64,000 nt of DNA. It comes from Kryptolebias marmoratus. Lineage: Eukaryota > Chordata > Actinopteri > Cyprinodontiformes > Rivulidae. Shown piece after piece: positions 52,801-62,014 of the stretch. The stretch spans positions 431,025-495,024 of the forward strand of contig NC_051443.1 of the NCBI RefSeq assembly GCF_001649575.2. Reading direction: 5' to 3'. A model generated the notes under the pieces. The model worked only from the letters and a program-made list of their open reading frames with translations, had not been told where the DNA came from and did no database searches. Position 1 is the stretch's first letter. The number at the start of each line of letters is the position of its first letter. A program made the position numbers and the translations under genes.

Positions 52801-54555
52801 GAGTGAGAGAGATAGAGTGTGAGTGAGAGAGTGAGTGAGTGCGAGCGAGCGAGTGTGAGTGAGCGAGAGCGAGTGTGAGTGAGTGAGTGAGTGTCAGAGA
52901 GTGAGTGAGTGAGAGAGTGAGTGAGTGAGAGTGAGAGAGATGGAGTGTGAGTGAGAGAGAAAGTGAGAGAGAGATAGAGTGTGAGAGTGAGTGAGTGAGT
53001 GAGTGAGAGTGAGTGACAGAGTGTGAGAGAGAGAGTGAGTGAGAGAGATAGAGTGTGAGTGAGAGAGAGTGAGAGTGAGTGAGAGCGAGATAGAGCGTGA
53101 GTGAGAGAGAGTGTGAGTGAGTGAGAGAGAGAGTGAGTGACAGAGTGTGAGAGAGAGTGAGTGAGAGAGAGAGTGAGTGAGTGAGAGAGAGTGTGAGTGA
53201 GTGAGTGACAGAGAGTGTGAGAGAGAGTGAGTGTGAGACAGTGAGTGAGTGAGTGAGAGAGTGAGAGAGCGTGAGAGTGAGAGTGTGAGTGAGCGAGAGA
53301 GTGTGAGTGAGAGAGTGAGAGCGAGCGAGAGAAAGTGAGTGAGTGAGTGTGAGTGAGTGAGTGTGAGAGAGTGAGTAAGTGAGCGAGCGAGTGAGTGAGT
53401 GTGAGTGAGAGAGTTGGTGTGAGTGAGTGAGTGAGTGTGAGTAAGTGAGTGAGTGAGTAAGTGAGCGAGTAAGTGAGAGAGTGAGAGAGTGACAGCAGCA
53501 TGAAGACAACATCCTCAGCTCTTGTTTACCTGTGAGCAGACGAGAAGCTGCCACATGACTTCATGTCCAAAGATGGCTCTGCCAAGTCCAGCTCAAAAAA
53601 CTCCAGGGAGGCATTGGTGCTGAAGGAGGCATCCAGTTGTTGGGCTGATGTTCCTTCAGATTACAGGAAAGGAGATGTTCATCCACAGAGCTGAATGCTG
53701 AGTCACCATTCACACCAAGGGTTTCTTGTTTAGTTTCTTTTGTACGTTTGTTTTTGCAATCAAACTACTTCAGCACAGTTAGTCCTTTTTTAACCTTTTG
53801 TTCATCAAACCGTTCAACTCAAGTGAGAACAGTGTGCTTTGACTTTTGTTTTTGTTACTTTGATGCTTTTCAAAATGTTAAACTTGATTTAAAATAAATA
53901 GAAATGCATCGGGATCTCTTCAAAAACATTGTTCTCATAGAAATCTGCTCTATTTTTGTGTTCTTACACTATGTTAGCTTTTACCCACTGCTCTGCTGCT
54001 GTTAGTTTCTAGCCATCATTTTCCTGCTTTTAGCTTCTGTTTTGCTTATTTTTATATACAGTTTTGCTCATTTCAGCTACAGACTTTCTTGTGATCTTTT
54101 AAAGTGGTCTTGAACAAAAGTTCAAAAGTTTTTGGTGTGTGTGTGTGTGTGTGTGTGTGGGGGGTACTCTTTGGCTGTTTCTTCCTTTATTTATTTTATT
54201 TGTCAGAAGAATGTTTAATGTTTGTTAAGAGAATGTGTGAATCACTCAGGCAGAAAGGCTCCTGAACTCAAGAGATGAGCCAGCGTTGAGCTGACACACG
54301 ACGGTCTACATTAGATCTTAGTCTTCTTTTCACTGAACACAATAAGTGATGCAACAGATGCTCCAGGGTTAAATTCAGTTCAGGTTCCACTGTAAATGAT
54401 GCACTTCACAAATACAATGTAATGTCCTGTCCAATCACTCAGAAGCAGCACCAGGTTGGTGCTGCAGGTCCGTACCTGTTGCCAGGTAGATTGGGTGGTG
54501 CTGTGCAGGACTCCAGCTCTGGATGGCTGTGCGCTTGATCTCTTTAAGTTTCATT
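25737..54555 (-). CDS. sec31a: Protein transport protein Sec31A, COPII outer coat, 27 coding exons, 1,293 aa
   Basis: With Sec13, Sec31 forms the outer cage of COPII vesicles at ER exit sites and stimulates Sar1 GTP hydrolysis through Sec23. I placed 27 coding exons, all with GT-AG ends and compatible phases; they sum to 3,882 bases with no internal stop, against 1,220 aa for human SEC31A. The start ATG (54552-54554, [20 protein letters not shown]) is one base inside its exon, directly after an acceptor, so a noncoding first exon is needed (ends at 55870). Domains: N-terminal WD propeller, alpha-solenoid, proline-rich linker, conserved C-terminal helical domain ending [12 protein letters not shown]. 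Neighbour order and strands match the human SEC31A locus. Exon lists are given in the three part entries. Confidence 0.97.
26474..26858. mobile_element. Harbinger-like MITE with TAA target duplication
   Basis: The 385-bp element starts TGCCTGGTTCATACAGCAAG and ends with the inverted GTGTGAACTAGGCA. The terminal repeats match over roughly 27 bases with a few changes. TAA flanks both sides (26471-26473 and 26859-26861), as for PIF/Harbinger-type three-base duplications. No coding content. It lies in the last sec31a intron. Confidence 0.75.
27004..28527 (-). mobile_element. Tc1/mariner transposon, near full length, transposase DD34E
   Basis: The 1,524-bp element is bounded by inverted CACTGC(T/C)(T/C)AAAAAAATAAAGGGAACACT ends and TA on both sides (27002-27003, 28528-28529). 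The minus-strand transposase shows a helix-turn-helix start ([14 protein letters not shown]), the first catalytic Asp in [12 protein letters not shown], the second in [11 protein letters not shown], and the Glu in [14 protein letters not shown]. The spacing of the last two is 34 residues, the Tc1 signature. It is dead: an in-frame TGA at 27795-27797, a frame-shifted stretch between the DNA-binding and catalytic parts, and a small deletion after HVLA. It sits in the last sec31a intron in the same orientation as the gene. Confidence 0.92.
28752..28800. repeat. TA dinucleotide microsatellite, about 24 copies
   Basis: Uninterrupted TA run beside sec31a exon 26, in the intron upstream of it. A shorter TA run abuts the right end of the Tc1 element at 28528-28540. 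Confidence 0.97.
31075..31150. mobile_element. hAT-type MITE end
   Basis: GATTAATCGATTATTGAAATT followed by ATCGTTAGTTGCAGCCCTAG is the familiar fish hAT-family terminal region, with the internal CGATTAATCGA words repeated. The other end was not found, so this is a fragment. It lies in the intron between sec31a exons 23 and 24. Confidence 0.65.
33020..33345. repeat. Interspersed repeat with CATC run (teleost type)
   Basis: Begins with a CCATCCATCCATCCATTTTC run, then ACCTGCTTCTCCATTCTGGG, CACAGGGACACAGAGACAAA, TGTGGGAGGAAACCAGAGTA and GAACATGTAAACTCCACCCA. This order is a frequent dispersed repeat in teleosts. No coding sequence. It is in a sec31a intron. Confidence 0.65.
34812..35058. mobile_element. 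Short inverted-repeat element (family C, non-autonomous)
   Basis: The left end, CAGCCCCAATTCTAAAAAAG, is the imperfect inverse of the right end, CAATTTTTTGGAGTTGGGTT. Subterminal words GTAAATAAAAACAGGATGCA and CAATGATTTGCTAATCTC are shared with the long copy at 39830-41240. At 247 bp it is a deletion derivative. It lies in the intron between sec31a exons 20 and 21. Confidence 0.75.
38140..38400. repeat. Interspersed repeat family B, reverse orientation
   Basis: Reads as the inverse of the copy at 21400: CTGGACGTCTCCCGTTTCTC, GGTCTTGTATATTCTCTCTG, GGAACACCTTGGGATAACCC, ending with GGATAAGTGGTAGAAGATGG. It lies in the sec31a intron between exons 17 and 18. Confidence 0.6.
38690..39080. repeat. 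Degenerate TTTTAGCTAC-type tandem repeat
   Basis: Dozens of loosely periodic copies of words such as TTTTGCTAC, TTTTAGCT and GCTATCATTTT, without a fixed unit length. The same texture appears at 42060-42430, 51180-51290 and 53930-54090, all within sec31a introns. Confidence 0.7.
39830..41240 (-). mobile_element. Long inverted-repeat transposon (family C), decayed
   Basis: The left end ACAATTCCAACTCTGAAAAAG and the right end CAACTTTCTCAGATATGGGG are imperfect inverses. Next to them are GTAAATAAAAACAGCATGCA and CAATGATTTGTAAATCTT, also present in the short copy at 34812. At about 1.4 kb it has room for a transposase, and antisense text such as CCGTCCAGACATTCCTGAAC-like words is present but broken in all frames. 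I could not fix the superfamily. Confidence 0.65.
42060..42430. repeat. Degenerate TTTTAGCTAC-type tandem repeat
   Basis: Second large block of the TTTTAGCT / TTGCTACTTTTAGCT texture, in the intron between sec31a exons 13 and 14. It is similar in base composition and orientation to the block at 38690. Confidence 0.7.
45800..46140. repeat. Dispersed repeat family A copy in a sec31a intron
   Basis: Includes GAGTTTTAGACCAAGATAAT, AGTTCAGCTCAATGTCTGTA, GGCAGCCATCTTGAATTGAG, AGTAATCAGTTGGAGATGTA and TTCTGAAAGTTTAATTTAAA, in the family order. One of the longer copies. Confidence 0.7.
46845..47160. repeat. Dispersed repeat family A copy in a sec31a intron, opposite orientation
   Basis: Contains CCCAGAAAGTAATCTCTGGA, then GATACTGAGCTGAAATTGGT, GGTAGCTGAG and TTGCACGAATCACTGGATGG, reading in the opposite direction to the copy at 45800. 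The copy is partly rearranged. Confidence 0.6.
47493..47965 (+). mobile_element. Tc1/mariner element fragment, transposase N-terminus
   Basis: A short frame (47673-47879) encodes [20 protein letters not shown], then [20 protein letters not shown], the paired-type helix-turn-helix that binds the terminal repeats in Tc1 transposases. The frame ends at TGA and the catalytic domain is absent, so this is a 5' remnant. It lies opposite in strand to sec31a, in the intron between exons 8 and 9. Confidence 0.75.
50030..50330. repeat. SINE- or LINE-tail-like repeat
   Basis: Carries ACGCCAGATGCCCTTCCTGG, then TGCAACCTAGGCTTGAATC, and an A-rich stretch at 50055-50080. This is a common teleost dispersed tail. 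No coding content. Confidence 0.5.
51810..53492. repeat. 1.7-kb GTGA/GA satellite in sec31a intron 2
   Basis: Almost the entire 1.7 kb is GTGA and GA units in varying order (GTGAGTGAGTGAGAGAGAGT-like), with rare changes to GCGA, ACAG, ATAG and TTAG. It lacks stop codons for long stretches, giving spurious His-Ser-Leu-Thr frames up to 563 codons on the minus strand. It ends only about 20 bases from the acceptor of sec31a exon 3 (51790). Blocks of longer period recur, such as the ATAGAGTGTGAG and CGAGCGAGCG words. Confidence 0.97.
54129..54160. repeat. GT microsatellite
   Basis: A run of about 13 GT units followed by GGGGGGTA, in sec31a intron 1. Confidence 0.95.
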
Positions 54556-55079
54556 CTGGAAAAATAAGTGCAGTAAATATTACAGAGCATCTACGTTCTA
54601 CACTCAGGATGATTTTTAACACCTTTTTCTTTCAACTCTTGTTCTGTCTTTAGGAATAATCCCAGATAACATATCATTTAAAAGTAAAAAAACTAATTTT
54701 GTAAGATACCTTATCAGGTTACACATTACAGAGGGGCTGGTGCAGCTGCAGAGGCTGAAGATAACAGAAGCTGCAGTGAAATGATCCCTTCCACATGTAG
54801 ATGTAATATTAGGCCATCTTTAATATTTAGAGCAAAATCCTGTCTGTGTCCTGAGCAGAGGCTTTTAACAACGACACACCATCTGAACAATAAAACACAT
54901 ATGATGTGTTCTGCACTGGAAAGAGAAACCAGATTTATTGGATTATAGGATTCTTCTAACGAGAACAAGTTCTTAATGTTCTTTTTTCAGATTGTCAATT
55001 ATCCTCGATGATGTTTCTGTGTCTGTAATGTTAGCAAAATGAATGAATAAAAAAATGAAAAGAAACTTTAGGAAAATAC

Positions 55080-55620
55080 TGAATGTACATCTACAAGTGA
55101 TTAAGGCTTGGAACCCAGTCCAAGATGGCTACCACACCTAAGCACCCTCAGCAAACACAGAAGCAGCTGTAATTCACCTGATTCAGATCAGGTGTGTTGA
55201 TCACCCCTGCTGTAAGTGCTACTCACTGCCAGACATCTTGGCAGAAAACTTTAATATAACTGCTGGAGTCAGCTCTGTTTGTTAGCAAAATATCTCATGA
55301 AACACTAGATGTACTTTAAATGACATTTTCAGAAACTAATCATTGGATGTACATTTACAACTAATTAACTCAATTAAAGATGGCCACCATCGCTAACCAA
55401 CGTCAGCAAACACCGAAATGGTTATAACTCTGTTTGTAGAGCTGAAACGTGATGTGGTAGTAGCTGAGAGTCATCCTACACATACTGAGGGGGACATCTC
55501 GCGATACTGCATGAGATTAAACATCATTTTCAAAGTCTGACTAAAACTGCTAAACTTGTCATTTCCCAACATAATTTGATCTTAGTTGGAAACTCGGCGG
55601 GCGACATGCATTCTTACAGG
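55080..55620. repeat. Dispersed repeat family A, longest copy
   Basis: Holds most known words in order: GTACATCTACAAGTGATTAA, CCAAGATGGCTACCACACCT, TTGTTAGCAAAATATCTCAT, GGATGTACATTTACAACTAA, AAAGATGGCCACCATCGCT, AGTAGCTGAGAGTCATCCTA and GGGCGACATGCATTC. Two partial copies appear joined head to tail. It lies in the first (noncoding) sec31a intron. Confidence 0.7.
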
Positions 55621-55869
55621 GAATGCAAGGCCTTCAAGCTGGTGAGTAATAAGGTCCCATAAGTGTCACACAGGTCCTGCAACTTTAACAGCTGCTGCAG
55701 CGAGAAGAATCTGTGGTGTGATTAAAGTACAGGGAGAGAAAAGCTTTAATGCCCCCGGCCCTGCCTGGAGGAGCTTCGTGGCAGGACGGTCCACAAACAG
55801 GACCCTGCTGCTAGCTTCTTCTGCAGTCACATCCAGCTGAGACCTACACACACATCTAAATCCGCTTAC

Positions 55870-56165
55870 CTTCTCTTCTTCGCTGCTTCTCACGTGAACG
55901 CAAACATAAACCGGGAGGAGACGAACACGCCGCACCGCCTGCCCGCGGGAGATGCCTTTTCGGTTCTGTTCGAGGATTTACCGGGTGTACACACAGAGGA
56001 AGCGGGCTACCGGGTCCAGAACAGATTTCCACGTCCTCACTGGTCTCCATCAACGTGGCACGAAGCAACAGTCTCCTCCCACGAAGAAGAACATCAACTT
56101 CCGGGGAAGGAAGTAGGCGGAGCGCTCCCTGCCAGTGTTGTGCTGAAAAACGTAATCCCGTCACC
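55870..56165 (-). promoter_or_regulatory. sec31a: sec31a CpG-rich promoter and noncoding exon 1
   Basis: A minus-strand splice donor (AAGAAGAGAAG then GTAAGC) fixes the end of the first exon at 55870. Upstream the sequence is clearly GC- and CpG-richer than its surroundings to about 56160, as expected for a housekeeping promoter. The transcription start is not determined; no TATA box is seen. Open frames here are CpG-island artefacts. Confidence 0.7.
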
Positions 56166-56279
56166 TGAGGACAGCCCGAGAGACTTAAACATCACTGACT
56201 TCACCAAATCTGATAACTTGGAGGTCACAATCACTGCCAGAGTGGTGGGGGCAAGTTTTATTTAATTTCAATTTAATAA

Positions 56280-57950
56280 AATGAAACACAAGTTCTACTG
56301 TGAAAAAAATAATCAATTTTGCCTGATTTTAAGTTACTTTACTGCTACAGTCTGACTACTAAATATCTACTTAGCAGATTATTTCTGTACCGATGCCTCA
56401 GGTCATCATTGTAAATAAGAGGTGGTTCTCAGCTGACCTACCTGGTAAAATCCTAATCAATTAAAATTTTGATTGCATAGTCCTGTGGGTGCACTTATTT
56501 GTTAGATGTTATGGATCATGCATTGTGTCGTCCAAGCCAAGTGTCCCTATGAGGACAACAAAGAATGTTCTAATTTAATTTAGGCAGTCACCCCATTATC
56601 AAAAATTACAGGATCATTTATTTAAAATTTTATGGGATTTCCTAACCTGAATATTCTGGGTTGAGCAGCACTGGTCTAATAAGACCTGAAAGTATATTTA
56701 TTGTAAAATCTGAAAAGTATCTACTAATTACATATAAATCTATTCTAAAGTATAAATATTTTATTACATTTAATCGTGTTATTTCTGACCAGAATAAAAA
56801 TAATAATAATTAGGTTTCAGATTTAGTACTTTTCCTAAAGCAGAAACACAACATAAAAAGAATCAACTAATGTAAAATAATAATGAATTAAAGAAAGTCC
56901 ACAGAGCAGATTTGCTTCACAGTTTATTTATTCGAACAAACAGAAACCAAACCAAGTTGAGCCAGTGTTGAATGTTATAGTTGTGTTCACAGGATCAGGC
57001 CAGCCTGAAACAACAAAGATATGATTAATAAAAAATAAACCGATGGGATTAACAAACAGGAAGTCGGACTGTAAAAAAAACCCTCAGATAACCTTAATGG
57101 ATAATCTTTCCCAGACATATGAGTGGGTCAGATGGGTAGTGATTGGTATAATCATTGGGAGTAATGTGAATGTTTGTACAGAAAAACAGAAATACGTACA
57201 TCAGCTTCATTTGTTCGACTGGACCACTTTGTCTTCAGTACGCTGGAAAACACGAATAAATTATAAGAATTCAGAGAAATGCTTCTAAATTACATAAAGA
57301 ATTAGGTGATTTGGAAGGTAAAAATGCAATAAAATGGTTATAGGCTGACCAAAATTTAAAATAAAAACGAAATAAAGCTGACAAGGAACAAGGTCTTCCA
57401 CGTGCTGAAACATTTCAGACATTACCGCTAAAACTTCAAGTACGCTTAAAAGAAAGAGCTAGACAACTTCGCACGGTGACTGAACTTATTCAAAATGTAA
57501 AAAACATATAGTTAAAATACTTTGTACCTGTGTTGATAAACATTTGAAATATTTAGGATCCTCTAGACACGTAGCTGAATGTCTTTTAGTTGAATTTTCC
57601 CCTGTCGGCACTCTACTGCCCCCTGCTGCAGGGAAGGACCAGCAAATTATTTGATTGGTTGAGATTGCGCATGCGTTTTTAAGTCAGAATTGTGGGTAAT
57701 GTAGGTTACATCATAAAAATAGAATCGTCGACAATGACGTATATATAGATAGAATATATGTAGATTGTTTTATTAATAATATTATATTTATATTATATTT
57801 TTATATTTAGATATTATAGATAGAATAGCTTCGACCTTGAGCTTCGACCTCCGCAGTAGAGAAACAATGGAATGGGCACTGACAGTGCTTGACGAGAATT
57901 TGCAGCCATCTTGAGAAGACCTTTGTGAATCACTGTACTGTTTACTGGAC
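56280..57950. other. Intergenic upstream of sec31a, no gene seen
   Basis: AT-rich, many stops in all frames. No exon of thap9 or lin54 (next in the human order) was recognised. An ATATTT-rich stretch lies at 57735-57830. Short repeated words suggest old repeats that I could not classify. Confidence 0.5.
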
Positions 57951-57959
57951 ATATGGAAT

Positions 57960-57992
57960 GCTGGTGTAGTTTCTCAGTCACCCAGGACATTT
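57960..57992. mobile_element. Half-copy of the MITE seen at 9396
   Basis: GCTGGTGTAGTTTCTCAGTC, then ACCCAGGACAT, matches the terminal repeat of the 9396-9553 element with two substitutions. No second end was found nearby. Confidence 0.65.
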
Positions 57993-58279
57993 TTTAAATT
58001 TTGTATGTACATGTAGAAGCTGCAGGTTGTTAACATCTTGTATCACAGCTGCGTCATGCTGTACCACCATAATGGCTCAGAAAAGTCCTTATTTTACTTA
58101 AATAAACACATTTTATGCATATTGTCAAAACAAGGCATAAATATTCTTTTATGAGCCTCCTAACATGCTCGGTATTTTACATGTGTGCTTTGATATAGTA
58201 AAATATTAAGTCACAGTTACTTTATAGTAGAATAGTAGTTACAACTGTATTGCAATTTTTATTTTGCTGTTTTAACATT

Positions 58280-58960
58280 CATTCAGTTTTGCAACCCCGC
58301 CCTTGGTATTTCTCCAGCTATTTGTGCTCCTTCTTCCTGATGTTACAGTTGTTTAGGACTGCTACATCTATCACCACTGCTCTCTTCTGTATCTTATCTA
58401 TCACCATGATGTCCAGTTGGTCAGCCATCACCTGTCTGTCAGTCTGTATCTAGAAGTCCCACAGGATCTTAGCCCTGCCATTTTCCACCATCCTTGGTGG
58501 AGTCTCTCACTTTGACTGTGGGACTTCCTGTCCATACTCGGGACAGCCACTTGGTTATGGTGTTCCATGTACGCTTTGCCTGCCTGCTTCTTACTGCCAG
58601 CTGGACTGTCTTTACACAGCCTGCATCTTGGGTCCTGTCTGGTATGATAGACCTCGGGCTCTATTGCTCTTGTGCTGAGGGCATGTTCTTGTGCTGTTAT
58701 GATTAGCGTCTCTGTGCTGTCCTTTAGTCCAGCCCTTTGTAGGCACTGGTAGGATTTGTTGATATCAGAAATTTCCTCAATCTGCCAGTGGTATATGTTG
58801 TGCAGGGGCTTGTCTTTCCTCTTCCACATTGGCTTTATGCTGCCTAAGACATTCACTTAGGAGATTGTCATTGGGTCTTTCTTCCTGATGTACTCCAGGA
58901 TCTCTTGGTTGTTTCATCCTGTGTAGTGGCTCTGATGCTCACTAGTCCTCAGCCTCCCTC
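58280..58960 (-). mobile_element. Non-LTR retrotransposon 3' end with restriction-like endonuclease region
   Basis: A minus-strand frame (58428-58856) reads LHNIYHWQIEEISDINKSYQ, then QEHALSTRAIEPEVYHTRQD and PRCRLCKDS, the cysteine-containing segment after the reverse transcriptase. Further along come RSCGTSRYRLTDR and, past the stop, VMADQLDIMVIDKIQKRAVV. The PD/D...K-like run resembles the endonuclease of R4/Rex6-type elements. The frame is interrupted (stops after LTDR, and a deletion after the cysteine run), so it is inactive and 5'-truncated. Confidence 0.7.
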
Positions 58961-59104
58961 CTTTCTCTTAGTGTGCAGTCTCAGGGTGAAACCCTCTGTT
59001 CATTGTGAGGAGCTTTCATGTCTTGATGTCAGTGGCTTCTTTTTCTTTGGTCATCATCTTCATCAGACAGTTAAATACAGTCAAACAGGATACAGATGCT
59101 AGCA

Positions 59105-60070
59105 GTATTGAAATCTAAACTGAATTTTAGGTTCATATGTGAACCAGTATTATTTTACAAAGGGAATGACTGTTTTCTTATTTTCATATGAAGCAAACAT
59201 GTGAGAAAGTTTTATTTTAGAAAAAACTGGAAGGATTTATTCATAAATGACATACAGGGATATTTTAAACAGATTTTTAAAAGAGAGAGTGATAAAGGAG
59301 CACTGTAACTTAGAGTCAATTTCACCCAAAGGCCACGGGAAGGTTAAGCATTTCACAAATCTCTGAATGTTACGTTGAACACGTTTTTTGTCGTCATTGT
59401 TAATATTCATGAAATTTGGGCTATTTTCCCCATTTGTTTAATAAAACTTCATTAAGCCACCATATGATAAAACCTTTAGGTGAGTGTTGTGGCAGCAATA
59501 AATGAATTTCCAGGCGCTGGTTATCACGATTCTAAGGTTTACTGCCAGAAGGAGGGAGACCAGGAACGGACAGACACGGATGCGTAACGGTAAGAGGTTT
59601 TTTACAAAAAGTGCAGTGACAAGACTGGACCTGGAAGAGGGGGAAGGTTCGAGGTTAGTGTTGGTCTGCTGGAGGTGATAGACTCAATGCAATTACTGGT
59701 TAGCTTACAGTCTGTGAGTGAAGCCGACGCCTGAGCCAGCTTTTGGGGTGCAGGTGAGTATTTACAAGTGTGGTCCCAGTGTCCAGTCCTCCTGGTAACA
59801 GATAGATTCGTGGTTTCTGTCTCAGGGCTCTCTGTTGAAGGCGGCGTGTTGGGCCTCAGCCTCGCAGGACTTGGAGGATGACGACAGTGGGTAAGTCGGG
59901 TTTCTGTGAACAGGTCCAGGTCGAGCAGCCAGCTTGAAGAGAGGAGATCAAGGTGAGTTTCTTAGCAATCAGATTTTACAAAGAACAAGGCACAACGGGT
60001 TTCTCAGGAGAAAGACTTATACAGAGCCAGGTAGTTTACCAGTAGCCAAACGATGCACCAGCAAAGAGTT
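59105..60070. other. Intergenic, no gene recognised
   Basis: 59100-59470 is AT-rich. 59500-59960 is GC-richer, with words such as CAGGAACGGACAGACACGG, and reads like the edge of an LTR or other element. No open protein of note. Confidence 0.4.
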
Positions 60071-60071
60071 C

Positions 60072-60111
<40 letters not shown>
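60072..60111. repeat. TTG trinucleotide microsatellite, about 13 copies
   Basis: Uninterrupted TTG units; the short Leu-rich frame around it is an artefact. Confidence 0.97.
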
Positions 60112-60179
60112 CGGGTTTTTTGGCGGTTGGCAAACAGCAAAGAGTTGCTCCACCAGACTGCCTTAAGTAACCAGGTGAG

Positions 60180-61500
60180 GGTGATGAGAATCAGGAAAAG
60201 CTGTGAGTGATTGGTGGAGAGACCAGGTGGCAGATTGCCACACTGTTAGATGAAATCACTCAAACAGGTTTATTGATACGTTGTGCACAAATTATAGAGA
60301 GCATTAAAGACAATCAGCAATCAATATCAGAGTCCCAGGTCCGAATGGGGAAGCTCTGAATCAAAGCTCTGCCCCCCAAGTCCACACAGGAGCTTTTATT
60401 AAAGATATTGAAATACTGGACCAGAAGGAGGAGTTAGGGAAAAGCAAGTCAGACTGGTTCCCATGAGGAGAAAATTCAACATCACTCCTATAAACAAGTT
60501 AATTCTGTGAGAACCCATGGGACTTGGAACAGAAGTCATAACATAATCAGGATTTATCAACAAAAGGTGTTACTTTATCATAAATTCTGCCATTACAGTG
60601 ACAAAATGTAGTTATATCCTAAAACACAAAATTTAAAATAAAATAAGATAAAAACTAATTTCACCGGATTCTACAATATAATGGAAGTGTTATATTACCA
60701 ATTTTATTTAAAGTATTTTTTTTTATCTAGTAGCATTCAAATGAATATTTTGTTACTTTAAGTGAACATTGAACAGAGGGTATGAAGGCAAATTTCACAT
60801 TAAAGGCAGTTTACTGTTTTTAAGTGCAAAAAATGCAATGTTTCCAGACTCAACAAGTAATTTTTTTTATTAATTGTGATTACAGGATTGACCAAAACAA
60901 TTATGATCTTTTTTTCCCATAATGAAGCAGCCCTATCTTAAAGATAGTCCAGTCATAGTTAAATAAAAAGCTGTTAAACACGTGGAACAGTGAATCTCAT
61001 TGGCCGATGAAGTGTTGACTTGTGATCAAACAAAATGTCTTATCCTGATTCACTGATGATAAAGATGGGCGTGTGCAAAGGTTAATTGTTTTAATTTATT
61101 TAGGATCAGTTTCACTTTTAGTCCAATAAAACGTAAAACTGCAACTTCTGTTATCTGATCTTGGATCAGTTATATTTCATCAAAAAGAACTGAGCAGAAA
61201 ATCAAAATGTAATTGTGCTCAGGGGCCCCTGAGGGTCTTACTCCGGCCTTGTCCACCTACATATACAAGCTGGATTAGAGAGGACCTTTATTTTCTTAAA
61301 CTGAACATAATCCTGCTGACTTTGGCTGGTAAGGGTGGATCGTTTGAAATAACTGTCTTATGTTAAGGCTACAGGATGGCAGATCCACTGAAGGGTTACT
61401 GATGATGCTGGCAAGATCCATCTTGAAGTGTTATTTTACTTGAGGAAGTCGCAAGTTCATATCTTGAGCGTGCTGTATACTGTCATCAGTTCATAGGCCC
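60180..61500. other. Intergenic, no gene seen
   Basis: No exon-like segment. 60240-60560 resembles a retroelement border (ACCAGGTGGCAGATTGCCA, GGAGCTTTTATTAAAG). The remainder is AT-rich. Confidence 0.4.
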
Positions 61501-61510
61501 TCAGAAAAAT

Positions 61511-61531
61511 CCCATCCATCCATCCATCCAT

Positions 61532-61567
<36 letters not shown>

Positions 61568-61626
61568 CCATCCGTCCATCCACCCATCCATCCATCCATC
61601 CATCCACCCACCCATCCATCCACCCT

Positions 61627-61659
<33 letters not shown>

Positions 61660-61797
61660 CCATCCATCCAGTCCATCCACCCATCCATCCATCCATCCGT
61701 CCATCCACCCACCCATCCATCCATCCATCCATCTGTCCATCCATCCATCCATCCATCCATCCATCCATCCATCCATCCATCCATCCATCCATCCATC
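61511..61797. repeat. CCAT microsatellite, about 285 bp with interruptions
   Basis: Long CCAT array with scattered CCGT, CCAC, CCCT and one CTGT unit. It generates Trp-Met-Asp-Gly frames on the minus strand, which are not genes. Confidence 0.97.
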
Positions 61798-61990
61798 AGC
61801 AGCTTGAGCAGGGAAGCCCAGACATGTCTTTCCACATCTTCCAGCTCTTCTGGGAGGCTTCCAAGGCGTTCCCAGGCCAGCAGAGAGACATGGTCTCTCC
61901 AGCATGTCCTGGGTCTTCCCCAGGGTGTCTTCCATGCCCTTCCTAGGGAGGCATCCTTACCAGATGCCCAAATCACCTCAACCAATCAAC
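61798..61990. repeat. Interspersed repeat family B copy joined to the CCAT array
   Basis: CAGACATGTCTTTCCACATC, CTGGGAGGCTTCCAAGGCGT, AGCATGTCCTGGGTCTTCCC and AGGGAGGCATCCTTACCAGA match the family at 21400 and 38140. The array starts exactly at its edge. Confidence 0.65.
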
Positions 61991-62014
61991 TATTTGGAGA
62001 CAAGTCTCAGACAA

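Larger units (their letters stand above)
48248..54555 (-). other. sec31a: Sec31a part 1: WD40 propeller exons 1-8
   Basis: Exons 54476-54555, 53530-53653, 51592-51790, 51424-51519, 49207-49347, 48980-49122, 48494-48593 and 48248-48409. Seven-bladed WD-type repeats are visible by their signature words: [125 protein letters not shown], and [20 protein letters not shown]. This part contacts neighbouring Sec31 propellers at cage vertices. The second intron (51791-53529) is mostly satellite DNA. Confidence 0.95.

Noticed and set aside
51586..53554. Very long minus-strand open frames of 302, 456 and 563 codons rich in His, Ser, Leu and Thr
   Set aside because: They are translations of the GTGA/GA satellite, which lacks stops by composition. 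The only real coding part is sec31a exon 3 at 51592-51790.
55856..56265. Coding frames of 102-123 codons at the sec31a promoter
   Set aside because: GC-rich sequence with few stops; no conserved protein and it overlaps the noncoding exon 1.
61457..61985. Minus-strand frames of Trp-Met-Asp-Gly repeats
   Set aside because: CCAT microsatellite translation; no splice sites, no other protein content.
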